A program made the translations under genes and the position numbers. Below are positions 11,516 through 23,201 of a DNA stretch of 64,000 bases, piece after piece (position 1 is the first letter of the stretch; each line of letters starts with the position of its first letter). The stretch is from Plantago major (lineage: Eukaryota; Streptophyta; Magnoliopsida; Lamiales; Plantaginaceae). The notes under the pieces were generated by a model. That model did not search any database. It worked only from the letters and a program-made list of their open reading frames with translations, and had not been told where the DNA came from. The stretch covers positions 1 to 64,000 of the forward strand of contig JAIFAC010000298.1 of assembly GCA_026545765.1 (NCBI GenBank), given 5' to 3'.

Positions 11516-12648
11516 TTTGGTTGTGGCAAGTCCGAGAATAGCCTTGATCTTTTACGGATTGTACGATGCCTCATTTCTTGTGACCATGTATCCGAGAAAT
11601 TTGCCCCCTTTCACTCCAAAGGTGCACTTTTCCCGGTTTAGTCGCATCCCATACATTCTCAAGATCGAGAAGCACTTGTTGAGGTGCTCAATGTGTTGCT
11701 CTTCTATTTTTCTCTTGACCAACATGTCATCTACATATACTTCCGTGGTCTTGCCGATTTCTTCTTTGAACATTTTATTTACCAGACGTTGGTAAGTAGC
11801 TCCAGCATTTTTCAGTCCAAATGGCATAATCTTGAATCAATAAACTCCTCCGACTGCAAAGAAGGTCGTCTTCTTGATGTCTTCTTGAGCCATTCTTATT
11901 TGATAAAAACCTGGATAGGCATCCATGAAGCTTAGAAAAGCACATTCAGCCATGGAGTCTACCAGTTGCTCGATCCGGCGCAAAGGATAAGGATCCTTTG
12001 GGCAAAACTTGTTAAGCCTAGTAAAGTCATTACACATCCTCCATTTGCCCGGAGCCTTCTCGATGAGTACCATGTTGCAGACCCAATTTGAGTATCTTAC
12101 TTCTTCGATGTGTCCTGCTTTCATGAGCCTCTCAACCTCCCCGACAATGATAGCATCTTCTACAGGGCCGAAGTCCTTTCTTTTCTGGCGGATATACTTG
12201 ACCGAAGGATCCATGTTCAGTCGGTGAACTGCTATCCTCGGGTCTATCCCCTTAAGATCATCGGTACTCCAAGCAAAGACATCATAGTTATTCTTAAGAC
12301 AAGCTATGAGCTTCATTTCTACTTCGACGCTCATCTCAGTTCCAATCCTGGTCTTCTTTTCTGGGTTTCCCTCTATCAACTGAATTTCTTTCAAGGTTTC
12401 ATGAGGTTCAATCCTTGATTCCTTAGGAAATTTATCTTTAAGAGATCCAGCCCCAATTTGCTCTTTAGCTAGGGTAAGAGGTACGGGTAAGAGTGGCTCG
12501 AGCTTCTCAGTGACTGTGAGAACAGGAGTAGAGGCATTCCTTGTCGACATAATATAGCATTCCCACGCTTCTATAACATTCCCAACATCCTCTCCTACAC
12601 CATTCGGAGTAGGAAACTTAACTCTGTTGTGTAAAGGAGATGAGAAGG
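11516..12648 (-). pseudogene. GypA reverse transcriptase, one in-frame stop
   Basis: One minus-strand frame runs from 12550 to 11552 with a single TGA stop at 11837-11839, placed between GGVY and FKIMPFGL where relatives have Cys. Motifs in order: WVCNMVLIEKAPGKWRMC, DFTRLNKFCPKDPYPL, SFMDAYPGFYQI, MPFGLKNAGATYQRL, YVDDM at 11723-11737, and FGVKGGKFLGYMV. All catalytic residues are present, so only the stop and downstream shifts disable it. The protease-RT linker (KFPTPNGVGEDVG-like, 12560-12640) is cut by CopB at 12653. Confidence 0.92.
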
Positions 12649-12653
12649 CCTTG
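12649..12653. repeat. CopB target site duplication, left copy
   Basis: CCTTG lies directly before the CopB 5' LTR and is repeated at 23197-23201 directly after the 3' LTR. A 5 bp duplication is the normal product of copia integration. It shows that the two GypA halves were once contiguous. Confidence 0.95.
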
Positions 12654-13484
12654 TGAAAGTGCAGTATGCACTTATATTTTGATAATCTTGTCTTTCAATA
12701 ATCAGTTCCAAGTTTGTGTTTGTTGTTGTTTGTGAAGCTGCAGGATTACCAATGTTGTATAACATTGTGATAGGATAGAATTCAATGCTAACATAACATT
12801 GAAGATATAGCATTGCAGTAGAAATCGAAGACAAAGCACATTGGACAGGAAACTTGGACTGGAAGTATTGACAAATCGAACAAGAGATGATTTAAGGAAA
12901 AAAGAACGACATGGTGAAAGCAAGAAGGACTATATTTTATGAAGAATCGAAATATAGAATTTCCTTCTATGCATATTGAAGAAAACAAGTAAAGGAAAAT
13001 TGCCTTTCTTTGAGATCTATTGCTTTTAGACATAGATGGAAGAGGTTGATATTTCAAGTATATATATGCAAGGATTGACAAAGCAAGGTTGAGCTTTTGA
13101 AAAGATCAATTGAGATTTAAAGTTTAGGCTTCTTGTTTTTTGCTAGCTTTAGAGTTTGTCTAAGAGTATTCATTGTTGGAATAACTCTTTCGAACATCGA
13201 ACTAGAATAGCTTTTACTGTTGGTTCTTCTAGGGCTAGTTTTGGTTGTTTAATCAATCGGTTGTGATTGTATTAAACCTAGTTGATTAGATCTACTTTTC
13301 CTGTCAGTAGATATTTTGCCTAAGGCGTTGCCAATATATTTTTCTATATATTGGCTTGGTAATAGAAGTTTTATTATTAATCCGCTGCTATCTGTTTACT
13401 GTAGACATTGTTGAACAACATTGTTGGCAACATTGTCTGATTAATCTAGTTCCAAGTACCAATCCGGAATACTAAGTTATAACA
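12654..13484 (+). repeat. CopB 5' LTR
   Basis: An 831 bp repeat, TGAAAGTGCAG to AAGTTATAACA, matching 22357-23196 with scattered substitutions and small indels. It carries two clusters of the AACATTG word, at 12750-12801 and at 13405, 13417 and 13429 (exact 12 bp spacing). Confidence 0.96.
13059..13067 (+). promoter_or_regulatory. CopB LTR TATA box
   Basis: TATATATAT in the middle of the LTR, conserved in the 3' LTR at 22767-22775. It probably places the start of the genomic transcript about 30 bp downstream. Confidence 0.55.
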
Positions 13485-13486
13485 AG

Positions 13487-13498
13487 TGGCATCAGAGC
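13487..13498 (+). promoter_or_regulatory. CopB primer binding site
   Basis: TGGCATCAGAGC begins two bases after the LTR end. It differs by one base from the initiator-Met tRNA complement used by plant copia elements. Confidence 0.9.
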
Positions 13499-13539
13499 TA
13501 GCCACCTAACTACTGGTGTCTGGATTTGGTACTACTACA

Positions 13540-14655
13540 ATGGATGCAAACTACAATAGACCTCCTGTGCTTGATGGGTCCAACTACCATTACTGGCAAA
13601 TCCGGATGAGGACATACATCAAGTCCCTTGATGGCCGTGCTTGGAGATCCATTCTGGAAGGATACACCTGGCCAACTGAAGGACCTGATGCTGATGGTGA
13701 CATTGTCCCCATTCCTGAAGAATGCGTCTCTACAGGTGACATACTTCTTAGCTCTTATAATGAAAAGGCTTTAAATGCTATCTTTGGTCATGTAGATGCT
13801 CATACCCAAAACTGCACTACTGCAAAACAAGCTTGGGAATTACTTCAGAGTCATTGTGAAGGGGATGCTAGTGTCAAACAAACTAAACTTAGAATGCTTT
13901 GGTCTCAATTTGAAAATCTAAGAATGGCGGAGGAAGAAACCATTGACTCCTATTTGAAAAACTTTGACTCTCTCAAATGAAGTCCAAAGAATGGGAGAAG
14001 CTATTTCTAATAGGCAACTTGTTTCCAAAGCCGTTCGATCTCTTTCCTCAAGATTTAATACCAAAGTCACTATTTTGGAAGACACTCATAACTTGGCAAC
14101 TATGGATTTTCATACCCTGTTGAACAATTTGAAAAACTTTGAACTAAATGCAAATGAGAGACAAGGTATGAAAACTCATAGTATCTCCCTTCACTCTGTT
14201 TCTAAAGCTAAATCTTCAAAGCGATAGTAGTAGTGATGAGTCGACAATATGGTGAGGAAGCTTTCAACAATCTTGTGAGGAAGTTCAACAAACTTAGATT
14301 AGGAAAAACTACGGTCAAGGATCCTCAAGTGGAACTAAAATTTCAAAAGAAAACCAATACTTTCAAAGCTGGTTACCTTCCAAAACTAGCTCTAAATCGA
14401 TTTGATCGCACCCCTCTTAGTAAGATTAGATGTTTTGAATGCCAAGGGTGGGGTCATTATCAAAATGAATGTGCTAACAATCTCAGAAAAGAGAAAAAGA
14501 ATCTTCTTGCTTGTCTCAGTGATGACTCAGATGAAGAACAAGAAGATGAAGAAAAGAAGATGATTGACTACCAATGCGAGCTCTCCGCTCATCCACTTAC
14601 AATGTTGGCGACGACCAATGTTGGGACAACATCGTCGAGACAACATCGAGAATAG
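13540..14655 (+). pseudogene. CopB gag (two frameshifts)
   Basis: I take the ATG at 13540 (MDANYNRPPVLDGSNYHYW); an upstream in-frame GTG at 13516 is possible. The N-terminal part has the VLDGSNYxYW and KQAWELLQ blocks of plant copia gag (UBN2/DUF4219-like). The frame ends at a TGA at 13978, resumes in another frame at 13964-14227, and resumes again at 14233-14655. There a CCHC knuckle CFECQGWGHYQNEC (14434-14475) is followed by an acidic D/E tail. Gag forms the particle and binds RNA. Overall length about 370 codons. Confidence 0.9.
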
Positions 14656-15770
14656 AAATCTTCTTTGACTATGATGACTCAAGAAGCTGTGAAATTTTGG
14701 CACTAACCAAACTGAGAAGTCGAGAATCTCGATGTTTATGTACACATGGTTACATGGATTTTGATATAGATAGTACTTGAAGAGGAAGTCAATGCAGATC
14801 AAATGGTAAAGGATGCAGCGGATGTATGAGAAACTCTTGGTGAATGGAAGACTCTCGGAAACTCCTCGAAAGCGAGAAGGAGAACTACAATGAAAGACAC
14901 CATTGTCAAACTAGAAGTTGAATTAACAAAGAAGGACCTTTGAGCTGTTCAAGGTAATCTCGAACTAGATAATGAAAAGAAGGTAATTGCAAAATGGAAC
15001 TCCTCTACTTCTAGACTTAATGATATGCTTGAGGTGAACAATGATAGGAACCTTTGGTCTAGGGTACAATTTTTGAGTTATGATGCTTATTTTGAAAAAA
15101 CTTGGGTGCAACATGAGCTGCTGTTAACCTGATACCCCAAAAGTTTTCAAATCATTTACGAGCTCATAAAGGTCCTACGTTTGTCGAAGAAAAAGCTTTG
15201 TTTGTGTGCACTTTGTCACAAATCTGGTCACAAAAAGCCTTCTTGTTTCAAGTACCAAAAGGGCGTAAAAGGGAACATGTTGAGACCTCCAACCTCGATA
15301 ATCTCTCCACAATTCCTCCCATCCGGTTTCCACAAACAAAGCGGTGATGCTATCTACAATGTTGTGACAACATCCACTTCAACGGTGAAAGATGTAATCT
15401 TAAGACTACAAGTACTCCTAGTTCTCCTAAGCAGGCAAATCTCCGGGCGGATAAGAAAACAAGAGTGTTTGAAACATGTTTGGGTAGCTAAAGAAAAACA
15501 TACTTGCAATGTTGCTTTTACATTGCTACTTCCTCTAACAATCTTTGGAAAATGGTACTTGACGGTGGTTGTTCTAGGCACATGAGGTAACCCGTCAAAT
15601 TTGTCATATTTTGTAGCTCAAAAGAGTGCACGGTAACTTATGGAGGAGGATACCAAAGAAAATACTTAGAAAGGGAACACTTTGTGCCTTAAAGGATATC
15701 GAAACTCTCAAATGTTCTTCTTGTTGAAGGTTTAACGGCTAATCTTGTCGGTATAAGCCACTGTGTGATG
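14656..15770 (+). pseudogene. CopB gag C-terminal region and protease remnant
   Basis: After a coiled-coil-like Glu/Lys stretch (14800-15130), a second CCHC knuckle, CALCHKSGHKKPSC, reads at about 15208-15250. The protease follows near 15555-15600 as VLDGGCSRHM, where relatives have LDSGCSRHM, so the Ser after the catalytic Asp is Gly here. A VTYGGG-like strand follows near 15630. Several stops and shifts separate the pieces. Confidence 0.75.
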
Positions 15771-16790
15771 ATGATCGAAAGTCAAGTTTGATAAGCGTTC
15801 TTGCAAAGTTTATACTTGTGTAGACAAATTAAGCTGTAATGTGTGTGTGAGATCACGGACAAGCGCTATGTGATGGATATTCCTCTCAAATGCAATGTTG
15901 CTCAACATGATGATGCAACATTGTGGCATAAATTGGGACATGTCGATTCTGAAATGGAGAAGATCATCAAAAACAATGTTGTGTGAAGTGCGAAGCTTAC
16001 CAATGTTGGGAAACATGTGTGTGGCGGTATCTTACGGAAAACAAACCAAGGCGACACATCACCACTTGATTGAAGGTCGACAAAGAGGTACTTTTGCTTT
16101 GAACTCTTGCATATGGATCTCATGGGTCCTATAGAAGCTAAAAGTTTAGGAGGAGCTGGTATATCTATGTTATAGTTGATGATGATTTTCTAGATACACT
16201 TGGGTCAACTTTTGAAAGAAAAATCGAAACTTTTGAATCCTTCAAAAGCGGCATGCAAAATGTTGTAATCGATACTCTACTCTTGTTCAAAGAATTGATC
16301 GACCATGGTAAAGAATTAGAATCAATTCTTTGATAAATCTTGTGAAAAGAAAGGAATCATGCATGAATACTCGGCTCCTAAGACACCACAACAAAATGGT
16401 GTTCTTTGAAAGGAAAAAGCAGGACTCTTCAAGAAATGGCGGAGTGATGTTGAGCTCAATGAACCTATCAAAAGCGTTGTGAAATTTGGCATGAACCTTG
16501 CTTGTCACATAATCAATCATGTCTATCTTCGTCCGGGTTCTCGACCACTCCTATGAGATGTTGAAGGTAGAAAACATCTAGGAACATACTCGATGATAGA
16601 GAACATCTAGGAGTGTGTGTTACATACTCGATGATAGAGAACATAATCAATCTTAAGTACTTTCATGTATTTGGATGTGTGTTACATACTCGATGATAGA
16701 GAACATCTAGGAAGTTTGATGCTAAAAGTGACAAAGGAATCTTTGTAGGGTACTCTCAAAATAGTCAGCGTATAGAATATACAATCTAGC
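15771..16790 (+). pseudogene. CopB integrase remnant
   Basis: The pre-integrase block LWHKLGHVDSEMEKII reads at 15919-15970, then LLHMDLMGPIEAKSLGG near 16105-16155 at the start of the catalytic core. The block HEYSAPKTPQQNGV near 16360-16405 precedes the catalytic Glu, and NLACHIINHVYLRPG follows near 16495-16540. Frames shift between blocks, and an internal triplication (16569-16715) disrupts the C-terminal part. Integrase inserts the cDNA copy. Confidence 0.85.
16569..16715 (+). repeat. tandem triplication inside CopB integrase
   Basis: The phrase ATACTCGATGATAGAGAACA occurs three times (near 16590, 16625 and 16687), with flanking GTGTGTTAC and ATCTAGGA also repeated. This is a local duplication of a 60-65 bp piece of the integrase C-terminal coding sequence that does not preserve the frame, so it arose after the element stopped being selected, or by assembly error. 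Confidence 0.75.
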
Positions 16791-17305
16791 TTGCAAACTA
16801 TACAAGAGTCTGTGAATGTTTCCTTTTATGACTCAGCCCTATGCCCGAAGAAGATCTCTGCGGTCTTTGAGCAGGTTATTATTTCGACCTCTGAATCTTC
16901 TACCGTGAGAATGTACGAAGCTGTGACTCCAGCTGTTGATCAAAGTGAAAGAACCCATGATGTGGGCAATGATGAGCCAACATACCCACAGTGCCATGAT
17001 GACTCAAGATTAAGTTCAACATCCCAGAGTTTCACTCATGATGAAGAACAAGATGATCCCACAATGAGGCCGAAATTTGAATCGACAATCCATCGCATTA
17101 ATGCTGCACCTATGTCTCATTACTCACGAAAGGATCCTCCTCCTAGAATTCGCAAGGATCATCCCAGTTCCCAAGTAATTGGAAATCCAGGAGGAAGGAC
17201 ATTGAGGGGAAACACTCGCAAAAATTACAAGGAAACACTCGGACTTGAAATATGTCACTCTGTAAGTTCCTCGTGCTTTGTTTCGTTAATTGAACCTAAA
17301 ATGTG
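16791..17305 (+). pseudogene. CopB integrase-RT linker ORF
   Basis: A 171-codon open frame rich in Ser, Asp, Glu and Pro, ending with PPRIRKDHPSSQVIGNP...FVSLIEPKM. The RKDHPSSQVIG and SLIEPK phrases are the conserved linker just before copia RT. It has no catalytic role. It is continuous here but out of frame with its neighbours. Confidence 0.75.
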
Positions 17306-18150
17306 AAAGAAGCTCTTAGCGATGATTTTTGGATAGAAGCGATGCAAGATGAACCGTCAATTCAAACAAATGAAGTCTGGACTCTTGTTCCCTTGATAAT
17401 ATAAATGTCGTAGGCACCAAGTGGATATTCAAAATAAGAGTGATGAAAAGGGGTAGTTGTAAAAACAAAGCCCATTGGTTGCTCAAGGTTACACTCAGTG
17501 GAAGGCATTGATTTTGATGAGACCTTCGCTCTGTTGCTAGATTAGAATCCATTAAGCTTGCTCCTAGCCATAGCATGTTGTCTTAACATAAAACTCAACC
17601 AAATGGATGTTAAAGGAGCTTTCTTGAATGGTTACATTGACAAAGAAGTGTATGTTGAACAACCTAGAGGGTTTGAAGATCCTCTTTACCCTGAGCATGT
17701 TTTTAAACTAAGAAAAGCATTGTATGGTTTGAAACAAGCCCCGCGCACTTGGTATGCTAGGTTGACAGAATTCCTAGTTGGGTTAGGATTTAAAAGGGGT
17801 GAGGGAGATCAAACTCTGTTTATCCTCAGGAAAGGAAAAGACATATGCATTGCTCAAATCTATGTAGATGATATTGTTTTTGGTGCTACAAACCTCTCCT
17901 TGCTAGATCAGTTTGTTCAAGCCATGACAGGAACCTTTGAGATGAGTATGATTGGTGAACTCGGTTTCTTCTTGGGGCTCGGAATCTGGCGAAGCAGGAT
18001 GGCCTCTTTATCTCTCAAGAGAAATATGCCAAGAATCTTATCACAAAATTTAGTGCAGAAAATGCAAACCTTGCGGCACTCCATGGCTACTTCCTTTGAA
18101 GCTTCAAAAAGCGATGTTGGGGACAATGTTGATTGACATTGTATAGATCA
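17306..18150 (+). pseudogene. CopB reverse transcriptase remnant
   Basis: Blocks in order: EALSDDFWIEAMQDE (17310), WTLVP, then an open frame from 17558 with [36 protein letters not shown], the YVDD catalytic box at 17861-17872 and [15 protein letters not shown]. Stops near 17400-17550 and a shift after 17985 break it. The Asp residues of the active site are intact. Confidence 0.92.
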
Positions 18151-18806
18151 ATGATTGGAAGTCTCTTGTATCTTTCACCACGGACACGACATCATGTTCT
18201 CTGTTTGTGTGTGTGGTATCAATCAAACCCAAAATATCTCATTTAAGCATTGTCAAAGAATCATCGGATATATATCGAGGCTATTAATCTTGGATTATGG
18301 TATGCATGTGATTCAAACACTAATCTGTTGGGATTTAGTGATTACGATTGAGTGGTGACTTAGATGATCGAAAATCAACTAGTGGAGGTGTTTTTATCTT
18401 GGACCAAATCTTGTGTCATGGTATAGTAAGAAACAAAATTGTGTGTCTCTCTCTCTTTGAATCTGAATATGTAGCAATTTGGGAGTTGTGTGTCTCAACT
18501 AATTTGGTGAACAATATCTTTGCATGAATATGGGTTCCAAAGTGACACTCTTTTGATGTTTGTGATAACTTAAGTGCCATTCACATTTCCAAGAACCTTC
18601 AACACTCACATTACCAAGCATATAGACATTCAACATCATTTTCTTAGAGACCTAGTCTCGAACAAATTATTGACATCTGACACATTGATACCACAAATCA
18701 GTTAGCTGACATTTTCACAAAGCCCCTTGATAAGGAGAGATTCTTCAGTTTGAGAAGGTCTCTTGGTCTTGCACTATTTGATAGGATTTGCTGCAAGCAA
18801 TGTTGA
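18151..18806 (+). pseudogene. CopB RNase H remnant, end of pol
   Basis: Blocks GSLLYLSP (18160), LLGFSDYD (18325), DRKSTSGGVFILGPN (18365), SWYSKKQNCVSL (18420), DNLSAIHISKN (18560) and QLADIFTKPLDKERFF (18700-18745) follow the copia RNase H order. Each lies in a different frame from the next. Pol ends near 18806 with a stop inside the first post-pol CAATGTTG box. Confidence 0.85.
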
Positions 18807-20220
18807 CATAACATCACGGTCAACATTGACTTCTGTGTTTATCTAGTGTTGTCTTTTTTTTTTGCTATTTACTTTTTTCTTTTCTTCTTGTGTGTCAATG
18901 TGTTTTCTGTGCTCCTGTGAAGGTCGATAGCTGTGCCTGATTTGTAGCTTACAGTGGTGATGCTTAGGTGTTGAAAGACTGTTTGAAACCAAGGTTGAAA
19001 GGGATTGAGTCTCATGTGTGTTTGCTTTATAACAAACCCACTTTTACTGCTTTTTGGCTATTTTTACTCGTACCTTGACTCACACTTGATGTTGCCTCCT
19101 GTCCTTTATGCTTAATAAATCTAATGAATTATGATAAAAAGGGCTCGAAGTGTTTCCATCGAGGATCGTGTTGGGCAGGTTTCAAATACTATCCAAAAAT
19201 TGACGTGGCCAATGTGTCATATGTTGTGAGGGTTGATGGCCTGTACTGGAAACCGACACGCACAAAAGTGCCGATTCTCGTGTCTTCTTTGGTTCACTTT
19301 CCGAGTACCATTTAACTTGATGTGGTCAAATGGTGATCTTTATGCCATGAGACGTGTGTTTGCCTAACTCTGCATAGGCTTTGGCTTTGGAGCGGATTCA
19401 TACGTGTTCCAATTATTTGACATGGTTCACAGTCTCATGGTCACCCCCACTCAAACTTATGTTAATTGCTCAATTTACTTTTTGAGGCAATGTTGGGTGT
19501 GTTTCTTTGGTATTCCTTTCTCTTTCTGACTTTGCCTGCAGCATCAGTGGTGTTAATCGAATCTGCACATCTTGAGACTTGGTTTCCTGGCTGACTTACA
19601 TTAAGAATGGTCTGATTTTCCGATGTTGTCATCAATGTTGAGCCAACATCCTGGTCAACATTTCCTGTGCTTGAAGTACTTTTCTTTGCTGTGTTTTTGA
19701 GTGCACTTTCTGTGTTTTTTGGGTTGGGTTTGAGGGGGAGTAATGTGTATTTTTGTGTCTTCCTACATCCGTTTTTTTTTAATCTGTTAAGTGTCTTACT
19801 CTGATGTGATCTTGATTTGTTTCCCAAACCAAAAATGTACCTCCCTAGGTTGAGTTTTGAGAATCTCCTTCATTGTTGACCTAATTGATACGGTGGTCAT
19901 TTGCTTTCCTTAATCTCATATTATGATTGTGTCAGATCTTGGTTTGTGTTTTGATATATATGGTTATGATCTTTGAAGCAAATCAACCAAAAACACTCCT
20001 TGACCATATTACCTTCTCTCATTAGCCCACTTCTCCACCACTCACAAAAAGCGCCACCTATCGAACCACAATCATTTCAAAAAAAAAAAAAAAACCCTTT
20101 CTCCTTATTCACTTTTTACTCCCAAACTCTTCACCTTCCCCTCACTTTATTCACTTGTCACTCTCAACCAAACCACACTCCCGCTCTTTCTCCTTCATCT
20201 CTGCATTCACGATCTGAAAA
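18807..20220 (+). promoter_or_regulatory. CopB post-pol spacer with possible internal promoter
   Basis: I see no convincing sense gene in these 1.4 kb. CAATGTTG/CAACATTG boxes occur at 18798-18828, 19488 and 19633-19663. A TATATAT at 19955-19961 lies 260 bp before the env-like ATG (20221). Between them is a pyrimidine-rich, CACTC/CTTC-rich stretch with an A15 run (20080), resembling a plant 5' leader. An internal promoter for the downstream ORF is my inference. Confidence 0.45.
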
Positions 20221-22066
20221 ATGTCGTCTCCAACAAAACCTGTCTTGCCCGGAGTTTCGTTGCAAACACCTGAGGGGGAGCAAGCATATCCTCTTCCCAT
20301 CCGTGCCGAACACGCGATTTTGAGATTCCGATCTATGAGATAAGTGAGTCGGAAGAATGTGCTGAAAATCCTCATCTCGATTGCAAAAACATCATCTCCA
20401 TCTTCAAAACCCCAAACAGAGTCGTCACCATCAAACCCCTCTCAGTTTGTTGCAGAAACCCTTGTCAAATTGGGAAACATGCCAGTCGACTTGCCTCAAG
20501 ATCTTAGGGATGATGATGAAAGCCCAATGGGGATAGAGAAAGATGCTTCCATGGAGGATGCTGGGAAAGATGTTGAACATACTGAAATTCAACATGCAGA
20601 TCTGAGAGAAACCCCCAAAACCCTTCATCGGTTGAAAAAGATGATGTACAACAACCTGACAAAACAGGGGAAACGGCTACTGATGGCCTGAATGGTGATG
20701 AGAATCAGACAAGCATGCACTCTGAAAATGTTGAGAAATCCGCAGATGAGCCTACTATTGAACCAGTTGTGGTGGAAGATTGGCAGTCAGATGACTCAGA
20801 GAAAACAAAAAGTGACCCTATGAATATAGATGAGGATGTTGTTGCAACATCAGTTACTCATGATGATAATGATGATGAAAGCTCTGATAATATGGAGGAT
20901 TATGAGCCAGAAACTGAAGATGACTCTAAGGATGACTCAATGGTTGATGAAGAAGATCTGAGCAACACAGATGAAAGCTCAGATGACTCTGAAGATTATG
21001 AAGCTGAGACAGAGGAAGAATCTGAAGAAGAATCACTTGATGATGAGGATGTCATTCTTGGAGAAGATCAGATTGAAGATCCTGAGGTAAATGATCTATC
21101 CTCTGAACCTGTTTTTACAGATGGTTCTGATTGGGATGAAGATGCAGTTTCTCACTTGTTCTATGATAACAAGAATCTAGAAAAAATATGAGAAAATCAA
21201 AAATAATGCTATAGATGTTGAGAAGATAATTAAAGAGGAATCATTTGAAGAGTATAACTTGGTTGCCTATCTGAAGAAAAGGAATCTCTATTATGTTGTT
21301 ACCCAATATGCTGCTTTTGTTCCTGAAATCATCAGAGAATTCTATGCTCATTTATCTGAGAATTTTAGTATTGAAGGCCATGGTAAGCATCACTGTGTGT
21401 ATCTTAGGGGTGATGTATTCTTCTTGACTTCTATGGAGATCGTCTGATCTTGCATAGAAATAGGGATGAGGTTGAGACTCACTGTGGAGGTGACTATGGA
21501 TGAGATTGCTAGAGAGCTAAGCTGAGAAAAATTAAAATCTTGGCCTCTGGGACTCTAGACCTGAAATATTGTTGTTCTCTAGTCTACTGTTCTTGCGGGA
21601 TGCCTTGCCTGTTGGTGCCATCTTCAATAACAACAAGCTCATTCAAGAGGCATATGTTGCTCTCTGAGGATCAAAATGGGATACAATGTCAATGCAGGAG
21701 AAAGGATTCTCAAGCATCTAGAAAATTCCAAGAATAGAGGATCGAGAGGTCATTTGATTCTCCATCCACCATATTCTTTGTCCTTGGATCACGAGGTCAA
21801 AGCCGATGATGTCTATCATTCCAACTTCAAATCCATCACGGTCACCAAACAAGCTGGAAACACATGGCGGGATCATGATCTTCCTTGGGTATTTCGATGT
21901 TTACGTGAACATGGATGTGGAGGAGAATATTCCTCTTTCTCTTGGCAAAGTGATGCACGAGCTCATAATTCTTTCAGCGTTCAATGTTGACCTACATGTT
22001 GGTTCGACATTGATCCCTAACATTGAAACTACCATGCGGGTATTCTTCTTTGAGCAGGACAAGTGA
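20221..22066 (+). pseudogene. CopB env-like / plant-transposon-domain ORF remnant
   Basis: ATG at 20221 opens MSSPTKPVLPGVSLQTPEGE. Broken frames continue through a Ser/Pro stretch and a long acidic block (20715-21191, nearly all D/E/S). A more globular part follows, with VAYLKKRNLYYVVTQYAAF and IREFYAHLSENF then VYLRGDVFFLT (21259-21440). The REFYAxL...VRG pattern recalls the plant transposon/env-like domain often found after pol in Sireviruses (Transposase_32-like, from memory). No signal peptide or membrane helix is visible, so a membrane envelope role is not supported. Confidence 0.6.
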
Positions 22067-22339
22067 TTGGAGCAAATCAAAGGGCTTGATGGCGGATCTC
22101 AAACAATCTGAAGTTGAAGTACTCTAGTTTCTTTTCTTTCCTCACAAAAGGGAGAATAGATAACTTGAGTTCATTTATGATTACATGTTGAACAATTATA
22201 TTTTTTTGTGGGTCTGTAATATTTTAAATTCTCTTGAAGTTTCTTAAACTATCTGGTTAAGGGGGAGAATAGAATAGATCTTTAGCAGTTCTTAGTTATG
22301 TTTCTATTAAACTCTTGTTTTGTTTTGCGATGAAAGATT

Positions 22340-22356
22340 AAGATTAAGGGGGAGAT
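22340..22356 (+). other. CopB polypurine tract
   Basis: AAGATTAAGGGGGAGAT lies directly before the 3' LTR, the normal primer for plus-strand synthesis. A second GGGGGAGA occurs at 22261. Confidence 0.85.
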
Positions 22357-23196
22357 TGAAAGTGCATTATGCACTTATATTTTGATAATCTTGTCTTTCA
22401 ATAATCAGTTCCAAGTTTGTGTTTGTTGTTGTTTGTGAAGTTGCAGGATTACCAATGTTGTATAACATTGTGACAGGATAGAATTCAATGCTGACATAAC
22501 ATTGAAGATATAGCATTGCAGTAGACATCGAAGACAAAGCACATTGGACAGGAAACTTGGACTCGAAGTATTGACAAATCAAACAAGAGATGATTTAAGG
22601 AAAAAGAACAGCTTGTGGTGAAAGCAAGAAGGAATATATTTTATGAAGAATCGAAATATGGGAATTTCCTTCTATGCGCATATTGAAGAAAACAAGTAAA
22701 AGGAAAATTGCCTTTGCTGAGATCCTATTGCTTTTCGACATAGATGGAAGAGGTTGATATTTCAAGTATATATATGCAAGGATTCAGCAAAGCAAGGTTG
22801 AGCTTTTTGAAAAGATCAATTGAGATTTAAAGAGTTTAGGCTTCTTGTTTTCTGCTAGCTTTAGAGTTTGTCTAAGAGTATTCATTGTTGGAATAACTCT
22901 TTCGAACATCGACCTAGAATAGCTTTTACTGTTGGTTCTTCTAGGGCTAGTTTTGGTTGTTTAATCAATCGGTTGTAATTGTATTAAACCTAGTTGATTA
23001 GATCTACTTTTCTTGTCAGTGGATATTTTGCCTAAGGCGTTGCCAATATATTTTTCTATATATTGGCTTGGTAATAGAAGTTTTATTATTAATCCGCTGC
23101 TATCTGTTTACTATAGACATTGTTGAACAACATTGTTGGCAACATTGTCTGATTAATCTAGTTCCAAGTACCAATCTGGGATCCTAAGTTATAACA
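22357..23196 (+). repeat. CopB 3' LTR
   Basis: 840 bp, matching the 5' LTR (12654-13484) apart from scattered substitutions and one- to few-base indels, so the insertion is not very recent. The AACATTG triplet with 12 bp spacing is conserved at 23117, 23129 and 23141. The CCTTG target copy follows at 23197-23201. Confidence 0.96.
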
Positions 23197-23201
23197 CCTT
23201 G

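Larger units (their letters stand above)
12654..23196 (+). mobile_element. CopB: complete Ty1/copia element inserted in GypA
   Basis: The 10,543 bp element is bounded by LTRs starting TGAAAGTGCA and ending TTATAACA and by 5 bp target repeats. Internal order: primer site, gag with two CCHC knuckles, protease, integrase, RT, RNase H, a 1.4 kb spacer, an env-like ORF region, and a polypurine tract. The extra post-pol coding sequence and RT phrases fit a Sirevirus-type element of a family different from CopA/CopD/CopE. Reading frames are broken in every domain. A CAATGTTG/CAACATTG word recurs throughout. Confidence 0.95.

Noticed and set aside
13487..13498. tRNA-Met gene fragment
   Set aside because: Only 12 bases complementary to the tRNA 3' end, placed exactly after an LTR: a primer site, not a tRNA gene.
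19462..19827. 121-codon minus-strand frame in the CopB spacer, basic and Ser/Asn-rich
   Set aside because: No family resemblance; its NVDQDVGSTL phrase comes from the inverted CAATGTTG boxes. It may be chance, though I cannot exclude an antisense peptide.
20221..22066. Retroviral-type envelope glycoprotein in CopB (and CopD)
   Set aside because: No signal peptide, no membrane helix and no Cys pattern; the proteins are acidic or coiled-coil and look intracellular. Only the position is env-like.
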